Made by a program: the position numbers and the translations under genes. A DNA stretch of 7,676 nucleotides from 2-01-FULL-40-42 sp964349415. Its GTDB lineage: Bacteria > Patescibacteriota > Microgenomatia > UBA1406 > GWC2-37-13. Below, piece after piece: positions 1-5,790 of this stretch. The stretch lies in assembly GCA_964349415.1 (NCBI GenBank), contig CAYGGJ010000036.1:1-7676 (forward strand), in the 5' to 3' direction. The notes below the pieces were generated by a model. The model had not been told where the DNA came from, did not search any database, and saw nothing but the letters and a program-made list of their open reading frames with translations. Position 1 is the first letter of the stretch; each line of letters opens with the position of its first letter.

Positions 1-1
1 G

Positions 2-430
2 GTATATTCAAAGATACGTGCTCTCAAAGTAGAAATTTCATTTGCATGGGGAGGAATTATTAATCATGAAATATATTTTGACCACCTTGGAGGAAAAGGA
101 GGACAACCCTCGGGAGAAGTGGCGTCCCAAATTAAGAAAGACTTCGGTTCTTTTGAAACCTTCAAAAAAGATATAAAAGCGACCGGTATTTCTGCGCGCG
201 GGTGGGTATGGACCGCATGGAATTATGCAGAGAAAAGATTTTTCAACTATCTTGGCGATGCGCAAAATACATTTCCTGTTTGGAATGCAAAACCAATCTT
301 CGCCTTAGACACTTACGAGCACGCTTATTTTATTGATTTTGGATCAGACAGAGGACAATACATTGACATCTTCTTTGATAATGTCGACTGGGATGTGGTT
401 GAGAAAAACTTTGCTCAAGTTGCCCGCTAG
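2..430 (+). CDS. Fe/Mn superoxide dismutase, C-terminal part (5' end outside window)
   Basis: Superoxide dismutase converts superoxide to oxygen and hydrogen peroxide, normally in the cytoplasm. The frame is open from base 2, so the gene enters from the left; 142 residues are visible of a family protein usually near 200. Visible family landmarks, numbered from the first visible residue: SFAWGGIINHEIYF, which carries the second metal-ligand histidine (H22); SARGWVW; NYLGDAQNTFPVWNAKPI; and LDTYEHAYFID, which carries the last two ligands, D103 and H107. The first ligand histidine lies upstream of the window. The usual DxWEHAY reads DTYEHAY, a variant I associate with an Fe/Mn SOD subgroup. Glycine before INH resembles Mn-type more than Fe-type enzymes, but metal choice cannot be settled. 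An internal GTG at 119 is not the start because homology continues upstream. A 45-nt gap follows before the next gene. Confidence 0.95.
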   Translation, partial: VYSKIRALKVEISFAWGGIINHEIYFDHLGGKGGQPSGEVASQIKKDFGSFETFKKDIKATGISARGWVWTAWNYAEKRFFNYLGDAQNTFPVWNAKPIFALDTYEHAYFIDFGSDRGQYIDIFFDNVDWDVVEKNFAQVAR

Positions 431-457
431 CTCCTTTTAATAAGCCAAACCTTGTAG

Positions 458-463
458 TAGAAT
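458..463 (+). promoter_or_regulatory. Possible -10 box (TAGAAT) before the 95-aa gene
   Basis: TAGAAT ends 12 nt before the ATG at 476. It matches the hexamer seen before the gene at 2198 and before era, but lacks the TG of an extended -10. A start near 470 would leave a very short leader and exclude the Shine-Dalgarno-like site at 464-468, so either this box or that site is probably not used. Confidence 0.3.
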
Positions 464-468
464 AAGGA
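464..468 (+). promoter_or_regulatory. Shine-Dalgarno-like site AAGGA for the 95-aa gene
   Basis: AAGGA lies 7 nt before ATG 476. It is the only well-placed Shine-Dalgarno-like sequence I see ahead of any gene here. It supports ATG 476 as the start and suggests this gene may be read on a transcript continuing from the superoxide dismutase gene. Confidence 0.45.
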
Positions 469-475
469 CTTTCAT

Positions 476-763
476 ATGGCAAGATCAGAAAGAGAAGGAC
501 CATTAAAACCTTCAAAAAAACAATTGGAATGGCGTGGACACGAGCCATTTTTTAATGAAATAGCAGTTTTCCCCGGTGGAATATCTAACATGCATGACAG
601 AGATATACAAAAATTACTTGCAACAACCGTCCCTGCCTTAGTGGATATAGCAGAGGACAGTCCGGAAGGAAACAAGATGGTAAATGTATTTTTCAAGCGG
701 CATAATATGAATGAAGATCTGCTTCCAAATCACCGCCCAATAACTCCACCAGATAGAATATAA
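476..763 (+). CDS. Hypothetical protein, 95 aa
   Basis: I do not recognise this family. The product is small, soluble and charged, with no membrane segment or signal peptide. It has a basic N-terminus (MARSEREGPLKPSKK), a WRGHEPFFNE patch, a Gly-containing turn (FPGGISNMHDRD), a predicted amphipathic helix around IQKLLATTVPALVDIAED, and a proline-rich end (HRPITPPDRI). There are no cysteines, so a zinc finger is unlikely. The ATG is chosen because of AAGGA 7 nt upstream. It sits between superoxide dismutase and gltX, with only 8 nt separating its stop from the gltX start; its last codons overlap the putative gltX -10 box. Coding status is supported by its fit between two same-strand genes and by a start with a ribosome site, not by homology. 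Confidence 0.7.
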   Translation: MARSEREGPLKPSKKQLEWRGHEPFFNEIAVFPGGISNMHDRDIQKLLATTVPALVDIAEDSPEGNKMVNVFFKRHNMNEDLLPNHRPITPPDRI

Positions 764-764
764 T
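759..764 (+). promoter_or_regulatory. -10 box (TATAAT) positioned for a leaderless gltX transcript
   Basis: A perfect TATAAT ends 7 nt before the gltX ATG (772), so RNA synthesis would begin at or next to the start codon. No Shine-Dalgarno sequence lies between them (TTCCTAA). No convincing -35 was found. The box overlaps the stop codon of the preceding gene, so a chance match cannot be excluded; the same spacing before other genes in the window argues against chance. Confidence 0.5.
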
Positions 765-771
765 TTCCTAA

Positions 772-2166
772 ATGATACGTACGCGCATTCCTCCTTCGCC
801 TACAGGTGAAGACTTACATATAGGCAATCTTCATACGTCCCTTATTAACTGGACATTTGCCAAAAAAAATAAGGGTCAGTTTATCGTCCGCATTGAGGAC
901 ACCGATCAAACGCGTTTGGTTAAAGGTTCGGAAGAGAGAATTTTAAAAACGCTTAAAGAATACGGTCTTAACTATACCGAAGGTCCTGATATTGGAGGTA
1001 CCGCAGGTCCATATCGCCAGTCGGAGAGACTCGAGACATATCAGATTTATGCAAAAGAACTAATTGAAAAGGGAGTAGCTTATTATTGTTTCTGTTCCAA
1101 AGAGAGACTTGATGCTCTACGCAAAAGACAACAAAAAGAAGGACTAGTTCCCCGTTATGATAAACATTGTCTTGCGTTGAAGGATCCGCAAAAGAGAATA
1201 GATGCCGGAGAAAGCCATGTTATTAGATTAAATATCCCCGAAGATAGTACGATAACCTTCGAGGACATAATCCGCGGTGAAATTTCGTTTGCAGGTAAAG
1301 ATATCGACGACCAGGTTCTTATGAAAGCTGATGGTTATCCGACATACCATCTTGCGGTAGTTGTAGACGATCATTTCATGAAAATTACTCATGTCATACG
1401 TGGAGAAGACTGGATTTCATCGACTCCAAAACATGTATATCTATATGATGCGTTTGGGTGGGAAAAGCCTGCATTTGCACATACCCCGCTTTTAAGAAAT
1501 CCGGATCGTTCGAAGCTTTCTAAAAGAAAAAATCCTGTCTGGGCTTCATGGTATCTAAAACATGGATATTTACCCGAGGCGATACTCAATTACCTGGCTC
1601 TTATGGGATGGTCTCATCCGAAACAAAAAGAGATATTTGATCTGGAAGAATTTATATCTGTTTTTGATCTGAAAGACATGCAGACAGTAGGACCAATTTT
1701 TGATCTGGTAAAACTCGAATGGATGAACGGCGAATACATAAGAAAATCAGATCCCGAAATTCTGTCAAATAAAATCTCCGGCTTCTATCACGACAAATAT
1801 CCTGCAGATCTGCTGAAGAAAACTATTCCCATAATTCAGGAACGGATCAAAAAATTATCCGACTACCAAAGCTTATGTGAATTTTTCTACAAAACTCCAG
1901 AAGAATATCAAATTGATCTAAAGGGACACAAGAAGTTATTTAAAAAACTTCATGATGCGCTAGCAAAGGTAAATGATTGGAAGGCCGATGAAATAGGAGA
2001 AAAACTTCAGACGCTTGCGAAAGAAGAAAAACTTCATAACGCAGATTTTTTTATGTGGATACGGGTAGCCATTACCGGAAAAAAAGTTAGCCCTCCTCTC
2101 AACGAATCGATGGAGATACTGGGAAAAAAAGAATGTCTCACCCGTCTTTCAAAACTTGCAGGCTAG
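772..2166 (+). CDS. gltX: Glutamyl-tRNA synthetase
   Basis: Class I aminoacyl-tRNA synthetase that attaches glutamate to tRNA-Glu using ATP, in the cytoplasm. At 464 aa it has the normal family length. The Rossmann catalytic core begins with RIPPSPTGEDLHIGN (HIGH-type signature at 16-19, ending in Asn rather than His), then IRIEDTD-like VRIEDTDQTR, the RGEDWISSTPKH segment, and KLSKR at 248-252 (the KMSKS equivalent). GYLPEAILNYLALMGW follows, then the helical anticodon-binding region. A C106-x-C108-x24-C133 arrangement matches the cysteines of the zinc-binding insertion; the usual later histidine is absent, though H132 is adjacent. Many bacteria without glutaminyl-tRNA synthetase use a relaxed GluRS that also charges tRNA-Gln, followed by GatCAB amidation; whether that applies here cannot be read from the sequence. 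The promoter is discussed with the -10 box at 759. Confidence 0.97.
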   Translation: MIRTRIPPSPTGEDLHIGNLHTSLINWTFAKKNKGQFIVRIEDTDQTRLVKGSEERILKTLKEYGLNYTEGPDIGGTAGPYRQSERLETYQIYAKELIEKGVAYYCFCSKERLDALRKRQQKEGLVPRYDKHCLALKDPQKRIDAGESHVIRLNIPEDSTITFEDIIRGEISFAGKDIDDQVLMKADGYPTYHLAVVVDDHFMKITHVIRGEDWISSTPKHVYLYDAFGWEKPAFAHTPLLRNPDRSKLSKRKNPVWASWYLKHGYLPEAILNYLALMGWSHPKQKEIFDLEEFISVFDLKDMQTVGPIFDLVKLEWMNGEYIRKSDPEILSNKISGFYHDKYPADLLKKTIPIIQERIKKLSDYQSLCEFFYKTPEEYQIDLKGHKKLFKKLHDALAKVNDWKADEIGEKLQTLAKEEKLHNADFFMWIRVAITGKKVSPPLNESMEILGKKECLTRLSKLAG

Positions 2167-2182
2167 GATGACTTCTTTCGTA

Positions 2183-2191
2183 TGCTAGAAT
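2183..2191 (+). promoter_or_regulatory. Extended -10 promoter (TGC-TAGAAT) for a leaderless transcript
   Basis: TG-C-TAGAAT ends exactly 6 nt before ATG 2198, the standard distance to a transcription start, which places +1 on the A of the ATG. The 31-nt gap after gltX leaves room only for this element. No good -35 was found, as expected for an extended -10. The surrounding TATGCTAGAAT almost exactly repeats the TATGATAGAAT before era. Confidence 0.6.
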
Positions 2192-2197
2192 AGTAGG

Positions 2198-2728
2198 ATG
2201 GCGAAAAATTCTCCCGTAAAAAAAACCAAAGCAAAGATACCCGGTTGGGTTACATATCTTGTAGTCGGAGCGATAATCCTTAGCGTTCTAGTGATAGCTT
2301 TCTGGGTTTTAATATTTCTCGGACTTACAAAATATAGCCAGGAGTTAAAAAAAGCAGGATTCAGCTTTGATCCTTACAAAAAATCTCTAAATCTCAAAAA
2401 CCAAAAAACAGGGGAGGAGATCTCAGTAGGAGAACAAACCGGTTTGCCCAAAGCCCTCGCGAACTTTCCCGCGTATCCAAATGCACGGATCGTATTAAAG
2501 GTAGAATCTGACACTAACCCATCGGTAACTTTATCAACATCCGATGGCTCTAAAAAAATCTACCAATGGTACCTGCTCGAGCTTCCTAAAAAAGGATGGA
2601 CAGTGACAGAGCAAAGCAGCTTTCTTATTGAAGTTAAAAACAAATCTTATAAAGGATCTGTCGCCCTCATACAACTGGATTCAGGGACGACAATAACAAT
2701 TACATTGAATAGAAATAAAACTTACTGA
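2198..2728 (+). CDS. Single-pass membrane protein with extracytoplasmic domain, function unknown
   Basis: The 176-aa product starts with a lysine-rich cytoplasmic stretch (residues 1-16), followed by one strongly hydrophobic membrane segment at about 17-43. By the positive-inside rule the remaining ~130 residues should lie outside the membrane. No lipobox or clear signal-peptidase site is seen, so it is probably anchored. The outer part contains LANFPAYPNARIV (88-100), then alternating strands and YQWYLLELPKKGWTV (122-136). This recalls small domains with a 'YPGA..V... fY...L...GW' pattern found in many uncharacterised bacterial proteins; this is a resemblance, not a family assignment. The ATG is fixed by the extended -10 immediately upstream. 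Its stop is one base from the start of the nuclease gene, so the two are probably co-transcribed and translationally coupled. Confidence 0.85.
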   Translation: MAKNSPVKKTKAKIPGWVTYLVVGAIILSVLVIAFWVLIFLGLTKYSQELKKAGFSFDPYKKSLNLKNQKTGEEISVGEQTGLPKALANFPAYPNARIVLKVESDTNPSVTLSTSDGSKKIYQWYLLELPKKGWTVTEQSSFLIEVKNKSYKGSVALIQLDSGTTITITLNRNKTY

Positions 2729-2729
2729 T

Positions 2730-3485
2730 ATGGCAGGATTTGATTTTAAAAAAAGAGCGAGGCCCGGTTTTGACCCAAGATCGGCAGAGCCTTTTAGATT
2801 AAGCCGGAGTAAGATAGATCTTTTTATGAACTGTCCTCGCTGCTTTTATCTCGACCGCAGATTAAAAATCTCAAGACCAAGTATTCCCGGTTTTTCTTTA
2901 AATAGCGCTGTCGACTATCTTCTTAAAAAAGAGTTTGATCTCTTAAGAGAAAGCGGACAGGCCCACGAACTTATGAAAAAGTACAAAATTGATGCGATCC
3001 CTCTTAAACATCCCGACTTGGGAATCTGGCGAGACGACGTTTATAAGTATGAAGGCGCATCCGTGCTGCATAAGCCGACAAATTTTATAGTCTGTGGGAT
3101 CATAGATGATGTGTGGAAAGATAAAAGCGGAAACTTAAACTTGGTAGATTATAAATCGACCAGTACTAATAAAGAAATTTCTCTTGAAGACAGGTGGAAG
3201 CAGGGATATAAAAGACAGATGGAGATATACCAGTGGATATTCAAAAAACTCGGATTCCAGGTTTCCGATATAGGATATTTTGTATTTGCCAATGCCGGGA
3301 AAAACAGACCGAAATTCGACGGAAAACTTGAGTTTGAGTTAAGTATTCTGCCGTATAAAGGTAACGATTCGTGGGTCGAATCATCACTGAAGCAGATGAA
3401 AGACACTCTTATGAGTGATAATGTCCCCAAAGCCTCGCCTGAGTGTGAGCACTGTGCCTTTGCAGATTATAGTTCATCCTTCTAA
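2730..3485 (+). CDS. PD-(D/E)XK superfamily nuclease (RecB/Cas4-like domain)
   Basis: This 251-aa protein carries the landmarks of RecB/Cas4-type nucleases, Mg-dependent DNA-cleaving enzymes of repair and recombination. The N-terminus has LSRSKIDLFMNCPRCFYLDRR (24-44), the 'S-x-x-x-F-x-x-C-P-x-x-F' entry helix of this family. The catalytic core is GIIDDVW (D126/D127) then LVDYKST (D140, K142), fitting D...(D/E)xK. The downstream motif is QMEIY (Q163, Y167), the QxxxY signature. C35 and C38 near the start and C239 and C242 (CEHC) near the end could together hold an Fe-S cluster or zinc; Cas4 and AddB use an Fe-S cluster with a different one-plus-three cysteine layout. No helicase domain is attached and no cas genes are nearby, so a Cas4 role is not supported. 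The start ATG is one base after the upstream stop (TGATATG), with no Shine-Dalgarno, suggesting translational coupling. Confidence 0.9.
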   Translation: MAGFDFKKRARPGFDPRSAEPFRLSRSKIDLFMNCPRCFYLDRRLKISRPSIPGFSLNSAVDYLLKKEFDLLRESGQAHELMKKYKIDAIPLKHPDLGIWRDDVYKYEGASVLHKPTNFIVCGIIDDVWKDKSGNLNLVDYKSTSTNKEISLEDRWKQGYKRQMEIYQWIFKKLGFQVSDIGYFVFANAGKNRPKFDGKLEFELSILPYKGNDSWVESSLKQMKDTLMSDNVPKASPECEHCAFADYSSSF

Positions 3486-3501
3486 GCTACAATTTTAGCT
3501 T
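3484..3501 (+). terminator. Small hairpin after the nuclease gene, weak terminator candidate
   Basis: AAGCTA (3484-3489) pairs with TAGCTT (3496-3501) around a 6-nt loop, starting inside the nuclease stop codon. The stem is only 6 bp, AT-rich and not followed by a clear T-run, so termination would be inefficient. Its position between the nuclease stop and the next promoter is the main reason to list it. Confidence 0.3.
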
Positions 3502-3507
3502 CATTTG

Positions 3508-3516
3508 TGCTATACT
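3508..3516 (+). promoter_or_regulatory. Extended -10 promoter (TGC-TATACT), fixes start at 3525
   Basis: TG-C-TATACT ends 8 nt before ATG 3525, predicting a transcription start within two bases of that ATG. The upstream in-frame GTG at 3507 would lie inside the promoter and could not be translated from this transcript, so ATG 3525 is preferred. No convincing -35 was seen. Confidence 0.6.
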
Positions 3517-3524
3517 ATAGGTAT

Positions 3525-4202
3525 ATGGAACGGCCTCGCTATGGATCTCCAAGATCCACAATACTTCTTTCAACTCCCCAAGAAAGCGAAAAGTATGAAG
3601 GACTTAAGATAACAACGATGTCTCGAGAAGCAAAAGATTTTTATCGCGGGGAGAGGGAGTTTTGGGTGACCTTTATGGGTGATAAGCAATGGAGAGTTCA
3701 CGTAAACCCTATGGCGCCGGTCGAAGCTGATGTGTTTGAAAAACCTCACACGAAGTCACTCGCAAGAAGATTAAGTGAGAAGATTGTAGAAGGAAGATTA
3801 AAAGACAAACAACAGGAAGCTCTTTACTTCTTACATGCTAATTGGGAGAGCTTGGTTGATATTTTTTATACAGCCGATGATGTAAATCACCGTCAAAAAC
3901 CAATGGCTTTTGTGCAAGTTGCACTGGATGAAGAGGGTCGACAGTGCGCCGACTTTGTAGGTATCGGTCCGGACGGAAAAGTATTTCTTATCGTTGCCGC
4001 TTCAGATAGCCGCAGCAGTAACCAAGAATTACAGAGACAGTACGATTTACTTCAAAGAAAATTCGGTCTAAAAACCAGCGACATTGTTCCTCGAATTGTA
4101 AACTTCGTCCAGGAGCAAAAAGTTTATCCGGATGGTACGGTCTCAAGTGGACGGTTTAATATTTATGCAAGGATTCTCAATGGGGCTTCTATGGAGGGGT
4201 AA
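3525..4202 (+). CDS. Hypothetical protein, 225 aa, possible degenerate PD-(D/E)XK fold
   Basis: No family recognised with confidence. The product is soluble, with no signal peptide or membrane segment. The N-terminal half contains REFWVTFMGDKQWRVHVNP and a helical charged region (SLARRLSEKIVEGRLKDKQQ). The C-terminal half reads CADFVGIGPDGKVFLIVAAS, then RQYDLLQRKFGLKTSDIVP. That order resembles the adjacent nuclease: DDVWKDKSGNLNLVDYKST, then RQMEIYQWIFKKLGFQVSDI. In this comparison the catalytic DYK falls on AAS, so the active site would be missing. This is a by-eye alignment and may be coincidental. ATG 3525 is chosen over GTG 3507 because the extended -10 occupies the intervening bases. 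The stop is 2 nt from the stop of era on the opposite strand, with no terminator between. Confidence 0.8.
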   Translation: MERPRYGSPRSTILLSTPQESEKYEGLKITTMSREAKDFYRGEREFWVTFMGDKQWRVHVNPMAPVEADVFEKPHTKSLARRLSEKIVEGRLKDKQQEALYFLHANWESLVDIFYTADDVNHRQKPMAFVQVALDEEGRQCADFVGIGPDGKVFLIVAASDSRSSNQELQRQYDLLQRKFGLKTSDIVPRIVNFVQEQKVYPDGTVSSGRFNIYARILNGASMEG

Positions 4203-4204
4203 CT

Positions 4205-5065
4205 TTATCCTAAGACACGTGCCCAATGAGGATCGGTTTCCACGGTAAGCTCTAAATATACTTTCCTTCCCGTAGCAAGCTCCAATTCTTTTCTTGCCAT
4301 ACTTCCCAGTAGTTTAATCTTTTCTCCTTTGCGGCCGATAAGCATCTTTTTATAGCGGGCATTATTGGTAAGAATTCTTGCTTTTATATAAGTTAGACTG
4401 TCACTTCGTTCGGTTACTTCGTCAATTACTACGGTTGTGGTGTAAGGGATTTCTTGACCTGTTTTTAAAAAGACTTTTTCACGGATAAGTTCTGCTAAAA
4501 AAGTATGACTGTCGATATTTAAGAGGGGATAAACGGATTTATTGTCGGTTCTCTTGTTGCCGGCCGGCAGGAGATCAAAAACCTTATCCATAAGAGGTTT
4601 TACGTGGGTTTTATTTAGAGCTGATATTTTAAATACATGGGGAAATTCGTCTTTGAGGAATTCGTATTGAGGCAAGTATGTTTTTTCATCTAAATCTATT
4701 TTGTTTATAACTAAAATTTTAGGTTTTTGGATTTTTCGCACAATGCCCAAAACCTTTCCTTCTTCAAAGTCCCGCCTTCTAGTATGGTCTACCATGTATA
4801 AGACCACATCGATAGTGTCTTTTATCGCATGCTCTGTCTGAATATTGATCTGTTTGGCGAGCGCATCTTTTGTTCTGTCAAGAATCCCCGGCGTATCGAC
4901 AAAAATGATTTGACCTCGTTCATCCTCATAAAGCGCTTGGATGGGGAAGCGGGTGGTTTGTGGCTTGGGAGAGGTTATTGCAACCTTCTGACCGATCAAA
5001 TTGTTTAAAAAGGTCGATTTGCCCACATTGGGCCTCCCAATAAGTAAAACTGTACCGTTTTTCAT
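4205..5065 (-). CDS. era: GTPase Era
   Basis: Era is an essential GTPase that binds the 3' end of 16S rRNA and assists 30S ribosome assembly, acting at the ribosome and inner membrane face. At 286 aa it is close to the usual ~300. The GTPase domain shows G1 GRPNVGKS (10-17), the switch I segment SPKPQTTR (32-39), G3 DTPG (57-60), G4 NKID (121-124) and G5 SAL (148-150). The C-terminal KH RNA-binding domain shows VVIDEV, MLIGRKGEKIKLLGSMARKE (GxxG loop at 244-247) and KVYLELTV, ending shortly after HW as in other Era proteins. The ATG is set by the G1 motif being about ten residues in and by an extended -10 just upstream. It is divergent from tRNA-Gln and convergent with the gene at 3525. Confidence 0.98.
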   Translation of the reverse strand: MKNGTVLLIGRPNVGKSTFLNNLIGQKVAITSPKPQTTRFPIQALYEDERGQIIFVDTPGILDRTKDALAKQINIQTEHAIKDTIDVVLYMVDHTRRRDFEEGKVLGIVRKIQKPKILVINKIDLDEKTYLPQYEFLKDEFPHVFKISALNKTHVKPLMDKVFDLLPAGNKRTDNKSVYPLLNIDSHTFLAELIREKVFLKTGQEIPYTTTVVIDEVTERSDSLTYIKARILTNNARYKKMLIGRKGEKIKLLGSMARKELELATGRKVYLELTVETDPHWARVLG

Positions 5066-5070
5066 GCTTT

Positions 5071-5079
5071 ATTCTATCA
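5071..5079 (-). promoter_or_regulatory. Extended -10 promoter (TGA-TAGAAT) of era
   Basis: On the - strand, TG-A-TAGAAT ends 5 nt before the era ATG (intervening AAAGC), leaving essentially no leader and no Shine-Dalgarno. The 11-mer TATGATAGAAT differs at one base from the element before the gene at 2198. The -35 position (5094-5099) is poor and overlaps the -10 of the divergent tRNA promoter. Confidence 0.6.
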
Positions 5080-5094
5080 TAAGAAGCCTTGATT

Positions 5095-5103
5095 TGATAA
5101 AAT
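5095..5103 (+). promoter_or_regulatory. Extended -10 promoter (TGA-TAAAAT) of tRNA-Gln
   Basis: TG-A-TAAAAT ends 10 nt before the first base of the mature tRNA, leaving a 5' leader of only a few bases for RNase P to remove. No good -35 is present. It lies back to back with the era promoter, the two -10 boxes being 18 nt apart on opposite strands. Confidence 0.55.
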
Positions 5104-5113
5104 AGGAATACTT

Positions 5114-5187
5114 TGCCCGGTCGTCTAATGGCAGGACAGCAGACTTTGGATCTGCTTATCGAGGTTCGAATCCTCGCTGGGCAGCCA
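5114..5187 (+). tRNA. tRNA-Gln (anticodon UUG)
   Basis: A complete 74-nt cloverleaf can be folded by eye. The acceptor stem TGCCCGG (5114-5120) pairs with CTGGGCA, including one G-U and the U1-A72 pair typical of bacterial tRNA-Gln. The D stem is GTCT/GGAC with GG in the loop. The anticodon stem GCAGA/TCTGC encloses loop CTTTGGA, giving anticodon TTG at 5146-5148, which reads CAA and by wobble CAG. The T arm CGAGG-TTCGAAT-CCTCG is canonical. Discriminator G5184 is followed by a genome-encoded CCA (5185-5187). The next coding sequence begins 8 nt later, so the two are probably on one transcript. Confidence 0.97.
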
Positions 5188-5195
5188 TCATACTT

Positions 5196-5762
5196 ATGAA
5201 AAAAACAAATTGTGTAATCGTTCATGGTTGCCCCTCGGATGACAGTGAAGAAGCCACTCAAGAGTATGCCAGGCATTGGATGCCTTGGACCAAAAAAGAA
5301 TTAAATGAAAAAGGTGTTCCGACAGAAATTGCGTTAATGCCAGAGCCCTGGCATCCTGATTACGATAGGTTTAAAGAAGCGTTTCAGAAATATTCCGTCA
5401 ATGACGACACGATCCTAGTTGGACATAGCTGTGGTAGTGCTTTTCTAGTGAGATGGTTGGGGGAAACTAAAAAAGAAGTTAAAAAACTTATCCTAGTTGC
5501 CCCTTGGAAGATTCCTAATGAAGGAGATGAGGGAAGACAAAAATATTATGTGTACCCAATAGATGAATCGATAAGAGAAAGGGTAGGTGAGATTGTAATA
5601 TTTACTTCAAATAATGAAGCGGATGAAGGAAAGCAAAGCGTAAAAATATTTCAAGAAGCTCTAGAAGGAAAGTTAATTGAATTAAAAGATCATGGACACT
5701 ACACGAGAAATGATATGGGAGCCGAGGCATTTCCTGAACTTATAGAAGAAGTACTGAAATAA
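5196..5762 (+). CDS. RBBP9/YdeN-like alpha/beta hydrolase
   Basis: A 188-aa serine hydrolase of the small RBBP9/YdeN type; substrates of this family are mostly unknown. The N-terminus CVIVHGCPSDDSEE fits the 'hhHG' oxyanion-strand motif, followed by WMPWTKKELNEKGVPTEIALMP, typical of this family. The nucleophile elbow is GHSCGS (76-81) with Ser78. The catalytic histidine is probably H168 in DHGHYT. The acidic residue normally found in a 'S-x-D-D/N-D' segment is uncertain: here it reads TSNNEADE (137-144), so E141 or D143 would have to serve. No signal peptide is seen, so it is probably cytoplasmic. The ATG lies 8 nt after the CCA end of tRNA-Gln with no Shine-Dalgarno and no separate promoter visible, implying expression from the tRNA promoter. 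Confidence 0.88.
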   Translation: MKKTNCVIVHGCPSDDSEEATQEYARHWMPWTKKELNEKGVPTEIALMPEPWHPDYDRFKEAFQKYSVNDDTILVGHSCGSAFLVRWLGETKKEVKKLILVAPWKIPNEGDEGRQKYYVYPIDESIRERVGEIVIFTSNNEADEGKQSVKIFQEALEGKLIELKDHGHYTRNDMGAEAFPELIEEVLK

Positions 5763-5790
5763 GTTCTAACTTCATCAATAAAGTCAGTAT

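Noticed and set aside
119..430. GTG at 119 as the start of a short separate gene.
   Set aside because: The frame and superoxide dismutase homology, including a metal-ligand His, continue upstream to the window edge.
1389..1589. Opposite-strand open frame inside gltX, and similar antisense frames in the nuclease, era and first two genes.
   Set aside because: They lie antisense to clearly recognised or better supported genes and show no family features of their own.
2730..3485. Nuclease as a CRISPR-associated Cas4.
   Set aside because: No repeats, spacers or other cas genes in the window, and the cysteine layout differs from Cas4.
3507..3524. GTG at 3507 as an alternative start giving a 231-aa protein.
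   Set aside because: These codons overlap the extended -10 (3508-3516) and the predicted transcription start is at 3523-3525; ATG 3525 is the better start.
5114..5187. tRNA-Gln 3' end as an integration (attachment) site for a mobile element carrying the hydrolase.
   Set aside because: No repeat of the tRNA 3' end and no integrase gene were seen in the window.
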